From CAVQRB01 sp963715055 (GTDB lineage: Bacteria > Pseudomonadota > Alphaproteobacteria > Rhodobacterales > Rhodobacteraceae): a DNA stretch of 64,000 nt. The translations under genes and the position numbers were made by a program. The notes under the pieces were generated by a model that saw only the letters and a program-made list of their open reading frames with translations, was not told the DNA's origin and did no database searches. Below, piece after piece: positions 59,493 through 64,000 of this stretch; position 1 is the first letter of the stretch; each line of letters starts with the position of its first letter. The stretch covers positions 186,001 to 250,000 of the forward strand of contig CAVQRB010000001.1 of the NCBI GenBank assembly GCA_963715055.1, given 5' to 3'.

Positions 59493-61271
59493 TTGAAATG
59501 GTTTCTTGCCACGGTGGCCGCTTGGAGTGCTTGTTCGGCGCTTGCCTTCGAGGCCACACTGAGCGGCGTTTCCGACGAGGATCTGAAGTCACGTCTTGAG
59601 GGGGGATCGCTGCTGTTCGAGCAGGTCGAGCTCGAAACCCCTGCGCCACCGCGAGAACTGGTGGCCACGGCGCAGGCCGACTACAAGCGGCTGCTGTCAG
59701 TACTCTATGAGGCCGGATATTTCGGTGCGTCGATCAGCATCAAGCTCGATGGGCGCGAGGCGGCTTCGATCTCCCCGGTCGGGGCGCCGCCCAGCTTCGG
59801 CGCGGCCCAGATCAGCATCGACACCGGGCGGCAGTTTCGCTTCGGCAGGGCCGATGTCGCGCCGGTCGCACCCGACACGGAAATTCCCGAAGGCTTTCGC
59901 AGCGGCGAGACAGCCGGATTGGGTATCCTCAAGCAGACCGTGAGTGCCGGGATCGCAGGGTGGCGCAATGCGGGTCATCCCAAGGCGCGGCTCGAAAGCC
60001 AGGCGTTGACCGCTCGGCATGCCGATGCGACGCTGAACGCGGATCTCGCGCTGGAGCCAGGCCCGAAACTGCGCTTCGGACCTTTGTCGGTCAGTGGCAA
60101 CAGCGATGTGCGAAGCGAGCGCATCGTCGAGATCGCAGGGCTTCCCGTCGGGACGACCTATTCCCCGCAGGAGCTTGATGACGCGACCAAGCGGCTGCGC
60201 CGTACCGGCACCTTCAGTTCCGTGGCGCTGGTGGAGGCCGACGTGCCGGGGCCGGGTGACACGATCGGCATGACCGCGCAAGTCGTCGAGGCCAAGCCGC
60301 GCCGTTTCGGCTTCGGCGCTGAGCTTGAATCCTTCGAAGGGCTGACGCTCAGCACCTTCTGGCTGCACCGCAACCTTTTTGGCGGTGCGGAATGGCTGCG
60401 CCTCGAGGCCGAGGCCAGTGGCCTTGGCGGTCAGTTCGGCGGGACAAACGGCCTGCTGCGCGCCCGCTTCCAGCGGCCTGCGACCTTCAACGAGGATCTC
60501 GACTACTACGCCCTGGGCGAGCTTGAGCAACTCGACGAGGAGAATTTCTTCTCGCGGCAGGGGACGCTGGAAACCGGCTTCGAATACTACGCATCCGATC
60601 AGCAGACCTACCGCGCCGGCATCGGTCTGCGCCGCGCACAGACGCGCGACGCCTTCGGGGAGAACCAATACACCCTGCTGCTCTTCCCGGTCGGCGGTAC
60701 CTTCGATTATCGCGACGACCTCCTTGATCCGCTCAAGGGCTTTTACGCGGACGCGGAAGTGTCGCCCTTCTACGCGCTCTCGGGCGCCGACGACGGCATC
60801 CTTTCGACGCTGGATCTGCGCGGCTACCGGACGTTCGGATCGGCTGACAACGTGACCTTTGCGGTGCGCGGACAGTTGGGCTCGCTCGTTGGCCCCGCAC
60901 TGGACGTCTCGCCCGCCGATTTCCTCTTCTACTCGGGCGGTGGCGGCACGGTGCGCGGCGCTGATTACCAGTCGCTGGGCGTCACCCTCCCGGACGGCCA
61001 GGAAACCGGCGGGCGCAGCTTCCTCGGGCTCTCTGCCGAGATACGGCTGCGCACATCGGGCGCATTCGGGTATGTCGGTTTCATCGATGCGGGCTATATC
61101 GGAGAGGAGGAGTTTCCGGACGGCTCCGGCGAATGGCAATCGGGCGCGGGGATCGGTCTGCGCTATGCCACGCCTATCGGGCCCATCCGCGTCGACGTCG
61201 CCGTGCCAACGAGCGGGCCGGATGACGGCAACAGTTTTCAGGTCTACGTCGGCATAGGGCAATCGTTTTGA
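59493..61271 (+). CDS. tamA: TamA-like BamA-family outer-membrane assembly protein
   Basis: 592 residues from TTG 59493, chosen because GGAGGAA lies nine bases upstream and it gives a proper signal peptide (KWFLATVAAWSACSALAF). The longer frame from ATG 59421 has no such start. POTRA-like domains span about residues 20-290 (SVLYEAGYFGASISIKLDG, LRFGPLSVSGNSDVRSERIVEIAGLPVGTTYS, TKRLRRTGTFSSVALVEAD). A 16-stranded barrel follows with VRGADYQSLG in the VRG position and terminal Phe (GIGQSF). TamA with TamB moves phospholipids or assembles outer-membrane proteins. The stop overlaps the tamB start. Confidence 0.92.
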   Translation: MKWFLATVAAWSACSALAFEATLSGVSDEDLKSRLEGGSLLFEQVELETPAPPRELVATAQADYKRLLSVLYEAGYFGASISIKLDGREAASISPVGAPPSFGAAQISIDTGRQFRFGRADVAPVAPDTEIPEGFRSGETAGLGILKQTVSAGIAGWRNAGHPKARLESQALTARHADATLNADLALEPGPKLRFGPLSVSGNSDVRSERIVEIAGLPVGTTYSPQELDDATKRLRRTGTFSSVALVEADVPGPGDTIGMTAQVVEAKPRRFGFGAELESFEGLTLSTFWLHRNLFGGAEWLRLEAEASGLGGQFGGTNGLLRARFQRPATFNEDLDYYALGELEQLDEENFFSRQGTLETGFEYYASDQQTYRAGIGLRRAQTRDAFGENQYTLLLFPVGGTFDYRDDLLDPLKGFYADAEVSPFYALSGADDGILSTLDLRGYRTFGSADNVTFAVRGQLGSLVGPALDVSPADFLFYSGGGGTVRGADYQSLGVTLPDGQETGGRSFLGLSAEIRLRTSGAFGYVGFIDAGYIGEEEFPDGSGEWQSGAGIGLRYATPIGPIRVDVAVPTSGPDDGNSFQVYVGIGQSF

Positions 61272-64000
61272 AACGGGTCTTTTACGCAGTTGTGATCCTT
61301 CTGGTCATGCCGCTCGCGGCGGTAGCACAGGAGAGCGAGGACGGCGGCGGGTTTCTCACCCGTACCATCGAGGGCCTGCTGTCGGGGGCCGGGCGCGAGG
61401 TCCGGCTCGAGGGCTTCGCGGGGGCGCTGTCGTCGGAGGCCTCTTTCGAGCGGCTCACCATCGCCGACGATCAGGGCGTCTGGCTCACCGTCGAGGACGT
61501 GACGCTGGTCTGGAGCCGCCTGTCGCTCTTGCGCGGACAGCTTCAGGTCGACCGGCTGACCGCGCGCAGCATCGACCTGCCGCGGTTGTCGCAGGCCCCG
61601 GCGGAGGAGACCGTCGACATCCCGGATGCCGAGGCCAAACCCTTCGCCTTGCCGGAATTGCCGGTTTCGGTGAACATCGACGAGGTCAGCATCGAAAAGG
61701 TCACGATCGGGGAGCCGGTGATCGGAGTCGCTGCGGAGCTTGCGCTGAAGGCCTCGGCGCAGCTTGATGACGATGCTGCGCGGCTCGATTTGCTGGCCGA
61801 ACGGCTTGACGGGCAGACGGGTCGCTTCGGGATCATTGCGGGGTTTGTGCGCGACACCTCGGAAATCACCGTCGATGTGGACCTGACCGAGGATGCGGGC
61901 GGGCTGGTCGCGGGTCTCATGAACCTGCCGGGTCGCCCCTCCGTCGACCTCAAGGTCGCGGGCGCCGGGCCGATCGATGATTTCACCGCCGACATTGCCA
62001 TGGCCACGGACGGGCAGGACCGCCTGACCGGACAGGTCAGTCTGCGCGGCCAGCCGATCGTGGCCGAAGAGGACCAGCCCGACCGCCGCATTCTAGCGAC
62101 GCTGTCGGGCGATCTCACGTCGCTGATCGCGCCGGAGTATCGTGACTTCTTTGGCCCCGACGTCGGCCTGTCGCTGGCGGCCCTGCAAAGGGCGGGCGGC
62201 GGTCTCGATGTCTCCGACTTCGAACTGACCTCGCAGGCGGCGAATGTCTCCGGTGCGCTGCGCCTCAACAGCGACTACTGGCCCAGTTTCATCGCACTCG
62301 ACGGCGCAATCCGGAGTGCCAGCGGTGCGCCGGTTCTGTTACCGGGCTCGAATGCGGGCGTGAGCGTGGGCGAGGTGACCTTGCAGGTCGACTTCGATGC
62401 GGCGCTGGGGGAAAGCCTGCAAGGCGGCCTCTACATCACCGGGCTGGAGCATCCGCAGGCTCGGATCGCACAGGCGCGCCTCGACCTCGACGGCACGTTG
62501 AGCGGAGCGGCCGGGGCGGTAGGCCAGCTTCTGACCGATATCACGCTGACCGCGGAAGGTCTGGAGTTGAACGATCCCGGGCTCGCGTCGGCGGTCGGGC
62601 AGGCGCTCTCCGCCTCCGCTGCGCTGATCTACGTCGAAGGCCAGCCGATCCGCATCGAGGATCTCGCGGTGGACGGGGCGGACTACCGGCTTGCGGGCGA
62701 GGTCGTGGTGCAAGGGCTGGAGGCCGGCTTCCCGACCCGTCTTGATCTGACCGTAAACTCAGATGACCTGTCGCGTTTCGCAGGATTGTCGGGCCAGTCG
62801 CTTGAAGGGGCCGCGGCGCTCGGCGTCGCAGGTAGCCTGACACCTCTCAGCGGCATGTTCGACTTGCAGATTGACGGCACGACCGATGATCTCGCAGTCG
62901 GTATCCCGCAGGCGGATGCGGTTCTGGCGGGGCGCACATCGCTTGCCGTGCAGGTGCAACGCGATGAGACAGGCAGTTTCCTGCGCGGTCTGGCGCTCCG
63001 GAACGACGCCCTCGATGTGACCGCCGACGCCGAGTTGAAAAGCGAAGGCAGCAGCGCCACAGCCTCTGCCCGGCTTCAGGATCTTGCACTTGTCCTGCCC
63101 GGCCGCAGCGGACCCGTTACCCTGGAGGCCGCGGCAACGCAGGAGGCTCAGGGCTGGCGTGTCGATGCCGAAGCCCGGGCACCCTATGACATCAGCCTGC
63201 TTGTGGCAGGGCTCGCCACCGGACCGGACACCGACCTGCAAGTGAATGTCCGCGTTCCGGACATCGAGCCGCTGGCGCCCGGCGTCACCGGGGCGCTGAC
63301 CGCAAACGGCCGCCTGTGGCAGACCGATGAGGGCGCGCGCGTGGATTTCACCGCCGATGGCCCCTATGCGGCCCGCGTCGATGTCGAAGGTTTGGCGACG
63401 GGTCCGGACATGTCGGTGGATTTCGACCTGGTCCTGCCGGATCTGAACCCGATCGTACCGGCGATCGAAGGGGGCGTCTCGGCACAGGGCAGGGTCTGGC
63501 AGGGGGCCACCGGCTACGAGATCGATGCCCGCGCAGATGGTCCCTATGCGCTTGAGGCAGCGGTTTCAGGGATTGCAACCGGCCTCGATGCCGCCTTGAC
63601 CTTCACGCTGTCGCTGCCGGACGTGCAGCCTCTGGTACCGACAGTCTCCGGGTCGCTCGTTGCACAAGGCCGGGTCTGGCAGACCGACAAGGGCTACGAG
63701 GTCGATGTGGCCGCGGACGGACCTTACGCGCTTCGAGCAAGCGTGGCCGGGCTCGCGACGGGCGCCGATGCCGCCTTGCGCTTCGATGTGAACCTGCCGG
63801 ATGTCGCCCCGCTGGCACCAACGGTTTCCGGGCCGCTGGCGGCACGGGGCGTGCTTCGCCAAGCAAACACCGGTTATGAAATCGACGTGACCGCCGATGG
63901 CCCCTATGCCGCGACTGCCGCCGTCTCCGGTCTGGCCACAGGCCCGCAGGCAGCACTGGATTTCTCCGTCGCATTGCCCGACCTGCAACCGCTGGTGCCG
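61268..64000 (+). CDS. tamB: TamB-like translocation/assembly module protein, N-terminal part
   Basis: The gene begins at TTG within the tamA stop and runs past the window end (911 codons seen). It starts with a signal anchor (KRVFYAVVILLVMPLAAVAQ), then the AsmA-like N-terminal TamB region (RTIEGLLSGAGREVRLEGFAGALSSEASFERLTIADDQGVWLTVEDV, read in parts), then long runs of beta-strands as in the TamB taco-shaped channel that spans the periplasm. From about 63150 the sequence becomes a tandem array of 60-residue units (see repeat). TamB acts with TamA, encoded just upstream, in lipid transport or adhesin assembly. The C-terminal DUF490 domain is outside the window. Confidence 0.9.
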   Translation, partial: MKRVFYAVVILLVMPLAAVAQESEDGGGFLTRTIEGLLSGAGREVRLEGFAGALSSEASFERLTIADDQGVWLTVEDVTLVWSRLSLLRGQLQVDRLTARSIDLPRLSQAPAEETVDIPDAEAKPFALPELPVSVNIDEVSIEKVTIGEPVIGVAAELALKASAQLDDDAARLDLLAERLDGQTGRFGIIAGFVRDTSEITVDVDLTEDAGGLVAGLMNLPGRPSVDLKVAGAGPIDDFTADIAMATDGQDRLTGQVSLRGQPIVAEEDQPDRRILATLSGDLTSLIAPEYRDFFGPDVGLSLAALQRAGGGLDVSDFELTSQAANVSGALRLNSDYWPSFIALDGAIRSASGAPVLLPGSNAGVSVGEVTLQVDFDAALGESLQGGLYITGLEHPQARIAQARLDLDGTLSGAAGAVGQLLTDITLTAEGLELNDPGLASAVGQALSASAALIYVEGQPIRIEDLAVDGADYRLAGEVVVQGLEAGFPTRLDLTVNSDDLSRFAGLSGQSLEGAAALGVAGSLTPLSGMFDLQIDGTTDDLAVGIPQADAVLAGRTSLAVQVQRDETGSFLRGLALRNDALDVTADAELKSEGSSATASARLQDLALVLPGRSGPVTLEAAATQEAQGWRVDAEARAPYDISLLVAGLATGPDTDLQVNVRVPDIEPLAPGVTGALTANGRLWQTDEGARVDFTADGPYAARVDVEGLATGPDMSVDFDLVLPDLNPIVPAIEGGVSAQGRVWQGATGYEIDARADGPYALEAAVSGIATGLDAALTFTLSLPDVQPLVPTVSGSLVAQGRVWQTDKGYEVDVAADGPYALRASVAGLATGADAALRFDVNLPDVAPLAPTVSGPLAARGVLRQANTGYEIDVTADGPYAATAAVSGLATGPQAALDFSVALPDLQPLVP
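63209..64000 (+). repeat. 180-bp tandem repeat inside tamB
   Basis: Five repeat starts, each coding GLATG or GIATG, lie at 63209, 63389, 63569, 63749 and 63929, exactly 180 bases apart, and the array continues past the window end. Each 60-residue unit reads as GLATG-P/A-D, a strand ending VxLPDVxPLVP, then SGxLxAxGRVWQ, GYEIDVxADGPYA, and a short strand. Units are similar but not identical, and the lack of insertions or deletions keeps the period exact. A degenerate half unit precedes (about 63149-63208, RVDAEARAPYDISLLVA). Confidence 0.9.

Noticed and set aside
59697..61262. 521-residue minus-strand open frame
   Set aside because: Antisense to tamA, no recognisable motif, no ribosome site.
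1..64000. CRISPR array, rRNA, riboswitch or complete insertion sequence
   Set aside because: No regularly spaced short repeats, rRNA signatures, known riboswitch cores or transposase motifs were seen in reading the window.

Overview
The window is GC-rich, densely coded DNA from an alphaproteobacterium, most likely a marine member of the Rhodobacterales/Roseobacter group. The evidence is the abundance of TRAP transporters (a TAXI-type set and a DctPQM set), an aglEFGAK alpha-glucoside locus like that of Sinorhizobium, a TamA/TamB pair beside a type I secretion locus, and a conserved 29.1-30.0 kb protein whose sequence style is typical of roseobacters. No rRNA, CRISPR array or intact insertion sequence was seen. 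One tRNA (Thr, TGT) is present.

Layout. 0-3.6 kb: the end of a DUF3604 gene, a membrane-anchored parvulin, a HupE/UreJ protein, and a convergent Fe(II)/2-oxoglutarate dioxygenase. 3.6-5.4 kb: non-coding sequence, tRNA-Thr, and an AT-rich segment with a staphylococcal-nuclease homologue, which looks acquired. 5.5-13.9 kb (minus strand): a five-gene run of Orn/Lys/Arg-type decarboxylase, two AspT-family antiporters, an HlyD adaptor and a DUF2955 membrane protein. 14.0-21.9 kb: a small hypothetical gene, a TPR regulator, a small membrane protein plus HlyD pair, a porin, a Ca2+/H+ exchanger, a lipoprotein alpha/beta hydrolase and a small membrane protein. This half may serve pH, cation or polyamine stress. 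21.9-23.2 kb: a recombination scar holding one small HTH gene and a truncated second one. 23.2-28.9 kb: TAXI solute-binding protein, a fused TRAP permease carrying a one-base frameshift, a universal stress protein and a class III aminotransferase.

30.1-37.6 kb is the most interesting metabolic locus. A GntR regulator and a Gfo/Idh/MocA protein diverge from an FMNH2-dependent monooxygenase, an aldo-keto reductase, a flavin reductase and a TRAP transporter. The trio has the composition of SmoC-SmoB-SmoA of the oxidative sulfoquinovose (sulfo-SMO) pathway. The Gfo/Idh/MocA protein is a candidate NAD+-dependent sulfoquinovosidase. Together the genes could import and desulfonate plant and algal sulfosugar. 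38.1-47.0 kb: a GH1 beta-glucosidase and LacI regulator diverge from aglE-F-G-A-K, with a LacI-type palindrome between them and a strong hairpin after aglE.

47.1-64.0 kb is a secretion and surface region: DUF3307 protein, TolC-like channel, type I secretion ATPase and adaptor, a CHASE2 adenylate/guanylate cyclase, a large FecR/VCBS/vWA/RTX adhesin-like substrate (also carrying a one-base frameshift), TamA, and the start of TamB, which runs off the window inside an exact 180-bp repeat array. Frames, motifs, start signals and repeat periods were read directly. Substrate assignments rest on family knowledge and gene context and were not tested by alignment.
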